From assembly GCA_937864275.1 (NCBI GenBank), contig CALMIW010000521.1, positions 1 through 5,848 on the forward strand: DNA of 5,848 nucleotides, read 5' to 3'. This document shows positions 1 through 5,848 of the stretch, piece after piece. Source of the DNA: an uncultured Dehalococcoidia bacterium. GTDB lineage: Bacteria; Chloroflexota; Dehalococcoidia; Tepidiformales; Tepidiformaceae. The translations under genes were made by a program, and so were the position numbers. Each line of letters starts with the position of its first letter. The first letter of the stretch is position 1. Under the pieces are notes generated by a model that ran no database searches, was not told the origin of the DNA, and was given only the letters and a program-made list of their open reading frames with translations.

Positions 1-801
1 GCCTTGGTCCCCGACCCACTCGGCGTCGCCCAGTGCTCCTCCGACCTTGCGTTCGGGACGGACTACTCAGACGCGGTAGTGCCGGCCGGCTCAGACGAGT
101 ACCTCGTGTGTGTTCGCAATCTCTACCAGGCGCCCGATCTCGCGCTCGAAGACATGACCATCACGGCATCGTCGCTGGCGTCGGTCAGTTTCTCGTACCG
201 TGTGGTGAACGTTGGGCCGAGATACCTGGACGGCTTCGATTGGAAGGTCGAAGTCTGGGCATCGCACGACGCTGCGCTCGAAATCGAGCACGACGTGGCG
301 GCAGAGGAATGGTTCCTGCCGCATCAGTTCCTGGAACCCGGGGAGGACTTCGCCGGGACGCGCACGGTGAACCTTCAGAATGCGGCATTCACCACGCTGC
401 GCTATATCATCGTGCGGCTTCTTCCGGGCTTCCCCGATTCCAACGACGCGAACAATTCTGTAGCCGTTTTGGTTCCCGCTGTGGATGTCTACCGCGTGTA
501 TCTTCCCGCGGTTACAGCATCCGATGGTTGCGTGGGGTGTCTCCCGCGGCTCGCAAGCAACCCGTCCCTGGCGCTGTCGGTTGTCTCCGTCGACGAGGGT
601 ACGCACACGGTCGTACTCAATGGCGCCGACACCCGCCGGCCGTCTATCCCGCTGAACTTCGACTGGGGCGACGGCACGGTGACTACGGGGTTCTTCCCGC
701 AAACGCACACCTACGCCGTGGGTGGGCAGTACACCGTTCGTGTGACGGCCCACTACGCCGGGGGCCTTGAAGGGCAGGCCTCCACCGCGGTCGTTGTGTG
801 A
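1..801 (+). CDS. Surface/secreted protein, CARDB-like plus C-terminal PKD domain (5' partial)
   Basis: The frame is open from the first base and stops with TGA at 799-801, so only the C-terminal ~266 codons are present. The TTG at 4 is not a convincing start because no signal peptide or RBS goes with it. Counting codons from base 1, about 46-160 resemble a CARDB-type beta-sandwich: alternating hydrophobic strands, 'YRVVNVG', and a closing 'DSNDANNSV' typical of such domains. A linker at 160-190 contains 'VYLPAV', a motif often seen in Chloroflexota exported proteins, and a CVGC pair. Codons 190-266 form a PKD domain, with 'FDWGDGT' at 220-226 followed by 'THTYAVGGQYTVRVT'. PKD and CARDB domains serve adhesion or presentation outside the cell. 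The N-terminal domains and any catalytic function lie upstream and cannot be judged. The gene converges on the permease gene 7 bp away, with no visible terminator between them. Domain calls are good; the overall role is unknown. Confidence 0.8.
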   Translation, partial: ALVPDPLGVAQCSSDLAFGTDYSDAVVPAGSDEYLVCVRNLYQAPDLALEDMTITASSLASVSFSYRVVNVGPRYLDGFDWKVEVWASHDAALEIEHDVAAEEWFLPHQFLEPGEDFAGTRTVNLQNAAFTTLRYIIVRLLPGFPDSNDANNSVAVLVPAVDVYRVYLPAVTASDGCVGCLPRLASNPSLALSVVSVDEGTHTVVLNGADTRRPSIPLNFDWGDGTVTTGFFPQTHTYAVGGQYTVRVTAHYAGGLEGQASTAVVV

Positions 802-808
802 TGCGCTG

Positions 809-1540
809 TCAGCCGGTCAGGGCGCCGATGATGGCGACCGTGCCGCTGAGCAGGAGGATGACGTAGACGAGGCGCCGGAAGAGGGAGGCGTTGATCTTTT
901 CGAAGAGGGCGTTGCCTGTGCGCTGGCCGATGAAGACGGCCGGGAGGGAGAGGGCGAAGGCGGCGAAGACGTAGGGCTTCGCTGTCCCGGTGGCCAGCAG
1001 CAGGACAACGGCGACCGCCGAACTCATCGCAAAGAACGTGGCGATGGTGGCGCGGAACCGGAGCGGGGGCATGCCCTTGCCCTGGAGATACATGACGACC
1101 GGGGGGCCGGACATGCTGGTGCTGGTGTTGAGGATGCCGCTGGTGAGCCCGGTGGCGAAGTCGCCGGCGGCTCCCGCGCGGTGCAGTTCGAGCCCGCGCA
1201 TGAGGAGCAGGGTGAAGACGATGACCATGATGGCGATGACGAGCTTCAGCGCTGTCGGGTCGAGGAGGAGGAGGACGGCGAGGCCGATGGGCATGCCGGC
1301 GGCGGAGCCGGCCATGAGGGTGAGGGCGGTGCGGCGTTCGGCCGAGTGGCGGAGGGTGCGGGACTGCATGCCGCTGCTGAAGGTGGACATGAGGTTGGAC
1401 AGCAGCACGGTATCGCGCGGGCCGATGAGGATGGCGAGGAAGGGGACGATGAAGAGGGCGAAGCCGAATCCGGAGAGCGACTGGATGACGGCCGCGGTGA
1501 AGGCGAGGGCGATGATCGCTACCGCGGTGGGCCAATCCAT
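809..1540 (-). CDS. TauE/SafE-family membrane permease (putative sulfite/organosulfonate exporter family)
   Basis: This is a 243-aa integral membrane protein with seven to eight hydrophobic segments (roughly residues 5-38 as a pair, 73-93, 97-114, 126-150, 166-184, 188-204, 222-241). Family hallmarks are the early 'QSLSGFGFAL' (20-29) with 'P33', and in the second half 'GLTSGILNTSTSMSGPP' (131-147) followed by 'VVMYL'. The length is normal for TauE/SafE proteins, some of which export sulfite, sulfoacetate or related anions; the substrate here cannot be read from sequence. The frame extends up to an ATG at 1612, but the start at 1540 (MDWPTAV...) is preferred. It begins just before the first helix, removes a charged Cys-rich extension unlike the family, and sits 6 nt after a TATAAC hexamer. 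It has no Shine-Dalgarno. It is divergent from the metallo-hydrolase operon across 74 bp. Family call is strong; substrate is unknown. Confidence 0.9.
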   Translation of the reverse strand: MDWPTAVAIIALAFTAAVIQSLSGFGFALFIVPFLAILIGPRDTVLLSNLMSTFSSGMQSRTLRHSAERRTALTLMAGSAAGMPIGLAVLLLLDPTALKLVIAIMVIVFTLLLMRGLELHRAGAAGDFATGLTSGILNTSTSMSGPPVVMYLQGKGMPPLRFRATIATFFAMSSAVAVVLLLATGTAKPYVFAAFALSLPAVFIGQRTGNALFEKINASLFRRLVYVILLLSGTVAIIGALTG

Positions 1541-1546
1541 GTGCGG

Positions 1547-1552
1547 GTTATA
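1547..1552 (-). promoter_or_regulatory. Candidate -10 element of a leaderless promoter for the TauE/SafE gene
   Basis: Read on the minus strand this is TATAAC, matching five of six bases of the TATAAT consensus, followed by CCGCAC and then the ATG at 1540. A 6-nt gap puts the expected transcription start on the A of the start codon. No purine-rich ribosome site lies upstream. No clear -35 is seen at 16-18 bp (the best are G-rich hexamers), so the assignment rests on the -10 and its spacing. Confidence 0.5.
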
Positions 1553-1576
1553 AGCGAGTCGCTGGCTACAGACCCC

Positions 1577-1595
1577 GGTTCGACATTCCCGAACC
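1577..1595. repeat. Perfect 6-bp inverted repeat in the divergent promoter region (operator candidate)
   Basis: GGTTCG (1577-1582) and CGAACC (1590-1595) are exact reverse complements around a 7-nt centre (ACATTCC). The repeat lies between the two divergent genes and overlaps the proposed -35 and spacer of the downstream operon, where a dimeric repressor or activator could sit. No regulator gene lies in the window. A 6-bp match in GC-rich DNA can also arise by chance. Confidence 0.4.
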
Positions 1596-1608
1596 ATCAA
1601 TCGACAAT
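1580..1608 (+). promoter_or_regulatory. Candidate leaderless promoter for the metallo-hydrolase operon
   Basis: The -35 candidate is TCGACA at 1580-1585 (five of six to TTGACA). It is followed by a 17-bp spacer and a -10 candidate GACAAT at 1603-1608 (four of six to TATAAT). Only 6 nt (1609-1614) then separate the -10 from the ATG at 1615, so transcription would start at the start codon. This fits the lack of any Shine-Dalgarno. The hexamer TCGACA recurs at 1601-1606, 21 bp (two helical turns) after the first copy, so the same bases could alternatively be a direct-repeat binding site. Confidence 0.45.
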
Positions 1609-1614
1609 CCACAC

Positions 1615-2307
1615 ATGGAAGTAGCGAACGAACTCATGGTCCGCGGCATTGTCGTCGGCGTGTTCCAGGAGAACTGCTGGGTGGTCGGCAACCGGCGGAC
1701 GGGCGAGGCGATCTGCATCGACCCCGGCGACCAGCCGGCGGAAGTCCTCGCCCTGGCGAAAGACATGGGCGTGACGATCAAGTACATCGCGAACTCGCAC
1801 GCGCACATCGACCACGTGATGGGTGTGCAGGGCGTGCATGCGGCGACGGGGGCGAAGTTCCTGTTGCACAAGGGCGACCTGGACCTGCTGCGGAACGGCT
1901 GGAAGGGCACGGCCGCGCGCTTCGGGCTGGATGTGAGCCAGGGCCCGCCGGACCCGGACATGTTCGTCGCGCACGACGACATCGTGGAGGTGGACGGGTT
2001 GCGCCTGCGCTGCATCGAGACGCCGGGCCACACGCCGGGAAGCGTGAGCTACTACGCTGAGGAGGGCATGTTGTTCAGCGGCGACACCCTGTTCCGCGGG
2101 TCGATCGGGCGGACGGACCTTCCGGGCGGCAGCCTCGACCACGAGATGACCAGCATCTGCGAGCGGTTGCTGGTGCTCCCGGACGAGACGATGGTGCTCC
2201 CGGGGCACATGGACGAGACGACGGTCGCGTTCGAGAAGAAGCACAACCCATTCGTCCTCGAGTGGATGCGGCGCGGCGCCGACGCTCCTCCGTGGCCGCA
2301 GCAATGA
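1615..2307 (+). CDS. Metallo-beta-lactamase-fold hydrolase, YcbL / glyoxalase II-like
   Basis: This 230-aa cytosolic protein is made of a single metallo-beta-lactamase fold. All the expected dinuclear zinc ligands are visible: H62, H64, D66 and H67 in 'SHAHIDHV' (Ser replaces the usual Thr), H139 in 'GHTPGS', D157 in 'SGDTLFRGSIGRTDLPGG', and H198 in 'LPGHMDETTVAFEKKHNPF'. The last two motifs are typical of the YcbL group of glyoxalase II-like thioesterases. It lacks the separate C-terminal glutathione-binding domain of full-length GloB, so the physiological thioester is uncertain. Persulfide dioxygenase (ETHE1 type) is an alternative suggested only by the neighbouring TauE/SafE gene, and the DLPGG motif argues against it. 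ATG 1615 is chosen because a promoter-like -10 stands 6 nt before it; M8 (1636) is an alternative. It has no SD. The TGA overlaps the next gene's ATG. Confidence 0.88.
   Translation: MEVANELMVRGIVVGVFQENCWVVGNRRTGEAICIDPGDQPAEVLALAKDMGVTIKYIANSHAHIDHVMGVQGVHAATGAKFLLHKGDLDLLRNGWKGTAARFGLDVSQGPPDPDMFVAHDDIVEVDGLRLRCIETPGHTPGSVSYYAEEGMLFSGDTLFRGSIGRTDLPGGSLDHEMTSICERLLVLPDETMVLPGHMDETTVAFEKKHNPFVLEWMRRGADAPPWPQQ
2304..2307 (+). promoter_or_regulatory. ATGA start/stop overlap coupling the two metallo-hydrolase genes
   Basis: The ATG of the beta-CASP gene (2304-2306) overlaps the TGA of the upstream gene (2305-2307). No Shine-Dalgarno precedes it, so initiation probably depends on ribosomes terminating on the first gene. 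The overlap also supports 2304 over the in-frame upstream ATG at 2262 and GTG at 2292, since family members begin a few residues before the conserved 'HGASGMVTGS' segment. Confidence 0.75.
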
Positions 2308-3719
2308 GCCTCTCAATCGCCTTTCACGGCGCGTCGGGCATGGTCACAGGTTCGAAGTTCCTGGTCACCGCGGATGACACGGAAGTGCTGGTCGATTGCG
2401 GGATGTTCCAGGGCGTGCGCGAAGTGCGGGAGCTCAACTGGCTGCCCTCGCCGTTCCGGCCGTCGGCGCCAGAGGCCGTGCTGCTGACGCACGCGCACGT
2501 CGACCACACGGGCTGGCTGCCGAAGCTGGTGAAGGAAGGCTTCCGCGGCCCGATCTACACCACGCCCGCGACGGCGGAGATGACGCGGATCCTGCTGCTC
2601 GATTCGGCGAAGATCCAGGAAGAGGACGCGGAGTACGCGAACAAGAAAGGGTTCAGCCGGCACAAGCCGGCGCTGCCGCTGTACACGGAGCGCGACGTGG
2701 AACGGACGCTGGACCTGTTCCGGACGGTTGAGTACCGGGAGCCTGTGGCGATCGGAAAGAACGTGACGGCGACGTTCATGAATGCGGGCCACATCCTGGG
2801 GTCCGCGTTCATCGAACTGAAGTGCAGCACGCGCGAGGGCAACGCGACGCTGGTGTTCAGCGGGGACCTGGGCCGCTATGGCGCTCCGCTCCACAGCGAC
2901 CCCGACCCGTTGCCAGAGTGCGACGTCCTGGTGATGGAATCGACCTACGGCGACCGGAGCCACGAGGCGGAGCCTATCGCCGACCAGATCGCGGAGGCAT
3001 TCATGCCTGCGATCGAGCGCGGCGGGATCATCCTGATCCCGTCGTTCGCGGTGGCGCGGGCGCAGTTGGTGGCACTGATCCTCCGGGACCTGATCCATAC
3101 GAAGCGGCTCCCGGACATCCCGATCCACGTCGACTCGCCGATGGCTTCGGACGTGACGGCGATCTACAACCGCTACATCCGTTCCGAATCGCTGGACCAG
3201 AACATTCCGCACACGACGCCGCATTCGCTGTTCCCCTCGAACGTCCGGTTCCACCGGACGGTGAAGGAATCGATGGCGCTGAACGAAGCGACGGGGCCCC
3301 GGATCATCATCTCGGCGAGCGGCATGCTGGCCGGGGGGCGCGTTTTGCATCACCTCAAGCGGCTTGCGCCGGACCCGAAGAACCTGATTGTCCTGGTCGG
3401 GTACCAGGCGGTGGGGACGCGCGGGCGGGACCTCGCCGATGGGAAGCGGATCGTGCGGGTACACGGCCAGGACGTGCGGGTGCAGGCGCAGGTGAAGGAT
3501 ATCCACGGGCTCTCGGCGCACGCCGACCGCGAGGAGCTCTTCCGCTGGATCGAGTCGCAGCCGAAGGAGCCGCGGGTGGTGTACCTGGTGCATGGCGAGC
3601 CGGACCAGCGCGAGGCGTTCCGCGCGGCCCTCTACGAGCGCCTGGAGATCGTCGGGATCCTCCCGGAGATGAACCAGGAGCACGACCTTCACTGGCTCTT
3701 CAAGGCGAAACCAGAGTAA
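2304..3719 (+). CDS. Beta-CASP metallo-beta-lactamase ribonuclease (CPSF73 / TTHA0252-like)
   Basis: This 471-aa protein has a metallo-beta-lactamase domain interrupted by a beta-CASP domain, the architecture of RNA-processing nucleases. Catalytic motifs are complete: motif 1 D31 in 'VDCGMFQG'; motif 2 H63, H65, D67, H68 in 'LTHAHVDHTG'; motif 3 H163 in 'GHILGSA'; motif 4 D188 in 'SGDLGR'; motif A E212 in 'ESTYGDR'; motif B H406 in 'GLSAHAD'; and motif C H430 in 'VHGEP'. 'DSPMA' and 'SASGMLAGGRVLHHL' lie in the beta-CASP part. There is no N-terminal KH module as in archaeal aCPSF, and no RNase J C-terminal domain. By family, it is a zinc-dependent endo- or 5'-3' exoribonuclease acting in the cytosol; its actual RNA targets are not evident. 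It is translated from the same mRNA as the YcbL-like gene via an ATGA overlap. It ends with TAA, 38 bp before the next gene. Confidence 0.93.
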   Translation: MSLSIAFHGASGMVTGSKFLVTADDTEVLVDCGMFQGVREVRELNWLPSPFRPSAPEAVLLTHAHVDHTGWLPKLVKEGFRGPIYTTPATAEMTRILLLDSAKIQEEDAEYANKKGFSRHKPALPLYTERDVERTLDLFRTVEYREPVAIGKNVTATFMNAGHILGSAFIELKCSTREGNATLVFSGDLGRYGAPLHSDPDPLPECDVLVMESTYGDRSHEAEPIADQIAEAFMPAIERGGIILIPSFAVARAQLVALILRDLIHTKRLPDIPIHVDSPMASDVTAIYNRYIRSESLDQNIPHTTPHSLFPSNVRFHRTVKESMALNEATGPRIIISASGMLAGGRVLHHLKRLAPDPKNLIVLVGYQAVGTRGRDLADGKRIVRVHGQDVRVQAQVKDIHGLSAHADREELFRWIESQPKEPRVVYLVHGEPDQREAFRAALYERLEIVGILPEMNQEHDLHWLFKAKPE

Positions 3720-3745
3720 TCCCCGACCCTTTCCGGGCGGGCGGT

Positions 3746-3751
3746 TAGGCT
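3746..3751 (+). promoter_or_regulatory. Candidate -10 element of a leaderless promoter for the HExxH protein gene
   Basis: TAGGCT fits the TANNNT pattern used by many high-GC bacteria and lies exactly 6 nt (AATCGG) before the GTG at 3758. A weak -35, CCGACC at 3723-3728 (compare TTGACC), stands 17 bp upstream. The only purine-rich run, GGGCGGGCGG, is too far from the GTG to be a normal ribosome site. The 38-bp gap suggests this gene may have its own start of transcription rather than depending on the operon before it. Confidence 0.45.
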
Positions 3752-3757
3752 AATCGG

Positions 3758-4997
3758 GTGAGGTTCCGCGCTGTCCCGGCGGGCGAAGTCGAATACCGGC
3801 CCTGGAAGCCGCCGTCCTGGGCGCTCCTGCTGGTGGCGGCGGCGCTGACGGGGACGACGCTCGGGATCGGTATCGCGGCGTTCTGGCCGAAGGGGCCGGT
3901 TGGCTCGGCCGAGGACCAGCTCTGGCGCTGGGAAGCGAACACGCCGCTGGACAATGTGTTCGCGCGCATGGGGAACGGGCCGGAACCGAGCGAGGCGGAC
4001 GGCGAGGCAGCGCTGAGGCAGTACTTCAAGTTGACCAGCGAGATTCGCGGGCTGTACGCGACGGCGGCCCCGGACGCCGACGCGATCGAGGCGCTGACGA
4101 ACGAGCGAGCGACCTACGAGAACGACGTCGAGCGTCTCCTGGAGCGGTACATCGATGAGGCGGTCGACGGGGTGGGCCTGGAGCGCGGGCTGCCGCTGTT
4201 CAACAGTGTGCGCATCACCTGGCCGCCGGTGGACTTCGAACTGACGAACCCGCCGCAACTGCTCGTGCGGTCTCCGCGGGAACGGATCGAGCGTTCGGGT
4301 GACACGCTGCTGAAGAACGACCTGGCCCTGCGCGATATCGAACGGCTCGAAGCGAAGACCACGGACGACGACACCGTCTCGATCGTCGTTTCCATCGGCG
4401 GGCTGGCGGCCTACCCGGCGATTGTGCGCGACGACCGGGCGTTCGACTCGATCCTGGAAACGGCCTCGCACGAGTGGGTGCACCACTACCTGGCCTTCTA
4501 TCCGCTGGGCGAACAGTGGGGCAACGGCGGAGACGCGGAGACGCTGAACGAGACGACAGCGAGCATCGCCGGGCGCGAGATCGCGAACGTGGTGCGGGAC
4601 AACCACCCGATCGTGCTGGAGGAGGGCCAGGACGGTCGCGCGCCCGCCCGGCCCGCGCCGACGGTGGACTTCAGCGCGGAGATGCGGGCGCTTCGGCTCG
4701 CTGTGGACGACCTGCTGGAACAGGGGAAGGTGTCCGAAGCCGAGCAGCAGATGGAGGAGAAGCGGCTCTACCTGAATGCGAACGGTTTCAGCATCCGGAA
4801 GATCAACCAGGCGTATTTCGCCTTCTACGGCACGTACGCGGACAGCCCTCAGTCGTCCAATCCGGTGGGCCCCAAAATCGAGAAGGTCTGGGAGCTGACG
4901 CAGGACGTCGGGCTGTTCCTGCGCATCATGCGCGACGTGAAGGACGTCCCGGACCTGGACGAGGCGCTGGCGGAGCTCGGCGGGGAGCTGGTTCTAG
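3758..4997 (+). CDS. Membrane-anchored gluzincin-like HExxH protein, unrecognised family; no in-frame stop (probable 3' frameshift)
   Basis: Translation from GTG 3758 gives a short basic N-terminus and one hydrophobic segment (residues 21-43, 'WALLLVAAALTGTTLG...'), a signal anchor that would place the rest outside the membrane. The central part is charged and helical. Residues 238-244 read HEWVHHY, the HExxH zinc-protease signature with H238 and H242 as ligands and E239 as catalytic base. E265 in 'LNETTASIAGREI' is a good third ligand, as in gluzincins. A helical C-terminal region includes 'KINQAYFAFYGTYADSP' (348-363) and ends near 'DLDEALAEL'. I do not recognise a named family; a peptidase role is inferred from the motif. 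The frame has no stop before the window ends, yet coding signs stop near 4990. The end given here is the TAG at 4995-4997, one frame away, reached if one G of the GGGG run at 4982-4985 is surplus ('...AELGGSWF'). Start choice rests on the anchor segment and the TAGGCT promoter. Confidence 0.7.
4994..4997. other. CTAG palindrome giving a stop codon on each strand
   Basis: On the minus strand, TAG at 4996-4994 ends the alpha/beta hydrolase gene. On the plus strand, TAG at 4995-4997 would end the HExxH protein if its frame were shifted by one base. Convergent genes sharing one CTAG are a natural arrangement, which is the main positional argument that the plus-strand gene was meant to end here. 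Confidence 0.5.
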
Positions 4998-5839
4998 CGC
5001 ATCGGGGTGGCGCGGAGGGGGGCGAGGGTGGCGTCGCTCACGGCTTCGAACTTCTCCTGGATCAGCCAGTGGCCGGCGTCGAGCTCGACGAACGTGTACG
5101 GCCCTTTCATGAACTTCGCGCCGTTTTCGACCCCCACGCGGCCGATGGCGGTGTCCTGGTTGCCCCAGACGAGCAGCGTCGGGGTGTGCACGTCTCCGAA
5201 TTCGTCAGCGGGCTGGATGCCGCCGGAGCCGCGGTACCAGTTGAGGGCGCCGGTGAGCGCACCGGGCTGGGTGAACACCGAGAGGTACTCGGCCCGCTCC
5301 TCCTCGGAGCTCGCGCTCCAGACGTTCTTCAGGCCGGCGAACTCGTTGGCCGAGAGCGCCGCTTCGGCGACGCCTGGCTCCTGGAAGAAGGTGATGTAGG
5401 TGCTCCGCTGGGCCTGGTCGGCGTCTTCGCGGATGGCGCGTCCGAAGGCGCCGACGTGCGGCACCGAGAGTGCGGACCAGCTAACGATGCGCTCGGGGTA
5501 GAGCGCGACTGCCGCCCAACCCGCGCCGGCGCCCCAGTCGTGACCGACGAGGTGGAACTTGTCGACGCCCCAGGAATCGGCGAGGGCGACGACGTCGGCG
5601 GCGATGTCCTGGTAGCGGTAGTTCTCCTTGCCTTCCGGGCGGGCGCCGGGCGAGTAGCCCCGCTGGTCCGGCGCCATGCAGCGGTAGCCCGCGGCTTCGA
5701 GCTTCGGAAGGAGTTCGATCCACATGTGCGAGGTTTCGGGGAAGCCGTGGAGGAGGATGACCGGCTCGCCGGTATCGCCTGCGAAGCGCGCGCGGAAGGT
5801 CATGGTGTTGGCGTTGATGTCGCGGATCGTGGTGGGCAT
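4994..5839 (-). CDS. Alpha/beta hydrolase, epoxide hydrolase type
   Basis: This is a 281-aa alpha/beta-hydrolase-fold protein, a normal length for soluble bacterial epoxide hydrolases. Visible motifs are the oxyanion-hole 'LLHGFPETSHMW' (H31-G32-F33-P34-E35), 'DQRGYSPGARP' (58-68), and the nucleophile elbow 'VGHDWGAGAGW' with D101. The acid is D229 in 'VWGNQDTAIG' and the base is H257 in 'DAGHWLIQEK'. Lid tyrosines that activate the epoxide oxygen are plausibly Y148 ('YITFFQEPGVAEAAL') and Y202 ('NWYRG'). An Asp nucleophile with the HGFPE loop and Tyr pair favours an epoxide hydrolase over a haloalkane dehalogenase or esterase; the substrate is unknown. It has no signal peptide, so it is cytosolic. 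Unlike three of its neighbours it has a Shine-Dalgarno (GGAG, 5 nt before ATG). Its 3' end abuts the convergent HExxH gene. Confidence 0.9.
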   Translation of the reverse strand: MPTTIRDINANTMTFRARFAGDTGEPVILLHGFPETSHMWIELLPKLEAAGYRCMAPDQRGYSPGARPEGKENYRYQDIAADVVALADSWGVDKFHLVGHDWGAGAGWAAVALYPERIVSWSALSVPHVGAFGRAIREDADQAQRSTYITFFQEPGVAEAALSANEFAGLKNVWSASSEEERAEYLSVFTQPGALTGALNWYRGSGGIQPADEFGDVHTPTLLVWGNQDTAIGRVGVENGAKFMKGPYTFVELDAGHWLIQEKFEAVSDATLAPLRATPMR

Positions 5840-5844
5840 GGAGG

Positions 5845-5848
5845 CTCC
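5845..5848 (-). promoter_or_regulatory. Shine-Dalgarno of the alpha/beta hydrolase gene
   Basis: On the minus strand the window begins GGAGCCTCC then ATG, so GGAG sits 5 nt before the start codon at 5839. This supports that start and shows the organism also uses leadered, SD-led mRNAs. The promoter lies beyond the window edge. Confidence 0.6.

Noticed and set aside
1541..1612. Upstream ATG (1612) as the permease start, adding 24 residues
   Set aside because: The extension is polar and Cys/Arg-rich, unlike family N-termini. It would consume the whole divergent intergenic region and its promoter-like sites.
767..1624. Long plus-strand ORF (285 aa) across the permease gene
   Set aside because: Its translation is a low-complexity Gly/Glu/Asp/Arg chain with no domain. 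It is the antisense of a clear TauE/SafE gene.
2262..2303. Upstream ATG (2262) as the beta-CASP start
   Set aside because: It adds an Arg/Ala-rich tail overlapping the YcbL-like gene by 46 bp. The ATGA overlap at 2304 and family N-terminus spacing fit better.
2313..3692. Minus-strand ORF of 459 aa opposite the beta-CASP gene
   Set aside because: It is an Arg/His/Val-rich shadow with no motifs. Open antisense frames are expected in GC-rich genes, and the plus strand has complete catalytic motifs.
3722..3737. Possible hairpin terminator after the beta-CASP gene (CCCG ... CGGG)
   Set aside because: The stem is only 4 bp, no U-run follows, and it overlaps the proposed promoter of the next gene.
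3689..4606. Minus-strand ORF of 305 aa opposite the HExxH gene
   Set aside because: It is Arg/Val/Gln/Pro-rich with no recognisable motif. The plus frame has a membrane anchor, the HExxH signature and GC-rich third positions.
4474..5112. Plus-strand ORF of 212 aa starting inside the HExxH motif codons and crossing into the hydrolase gene
   Set aside because: It is Gly/Arg/Ala-rich with no domain, and it overlaps two better-supported frames. It is the +1 shadow of the HExxH gene.

Overview
This is a compact, high-GC bacterial chromosome segment carrying six protein-coding genes with almost no intergenic space. Third codon positions are strongly G/C. Three genes lack a Shine-Dalgarno sequence and instead have a -10-like hexamer exactly 6 nt before the start codon, which is the geometry of leaderless transcription. 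That habit, the gene types, and a CARDB/PKD surface protein with a 'YLP' linker are compatible with Chloroflexota (Tepidiforma/Dehalococcoidia-like). The taxonomic guess is inference and not firm.

Layout: (1) 1-801 (+) is the 3' part of a secreted or surface protein with a CARDB-like beta domain and a C-terminal PKD domain. (2) 809-1540 (-), convergent with it and 7 bp away, encodes a TauE/SafE-family membrane permease. (3) A 74-bp divergent intergenic region (1541-1614) holds candidate promoters for both flanking genes and a perfect 6-bp inverted repeat. (4) 1615-2307 and 2304-3719 (+) form a translationally coupled pair (ATGA overlap): a YcbL/glyoxalase II-like metallo-beta-lactamase-fold hydrolase, then a beta-CASP metallo-beta-lactamase ribonuclease of the CPSF73/TTHA0252 type. 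(5) From 3758 (+) a GTG-started, membrane-anchored protein of unrecognised family carries HEWVH and a downstream NExxxS/E, a gluzincin-like zinc-protease signature. (6) 4994-5839 (-) encodes an epoxide-hydrolase-type alpha/beta hydrolase, convergent with gene 5.

Most notable: gene 5 has no in-frame stop anywhere in the window, because its frame runs on through the antisense of the hydrolase. Its coding signal fades at about 4990, where a CTAG palindrome supplies the hydrolase's stop on one strand and an out-of-frame TAG on the other. This points to a one-base frameshift at a GGGG run (4982-4985), either a sequence error or a real mutation, and the intended protein is about 412 aa. The other main observations are the three equally spaced leaderless-type promoters and the uncharacterised zincin itself. 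I see no RNA genes, mobile elements, CRISPR arrays or strong terminators, and no gene-free stretch over 300 bases.
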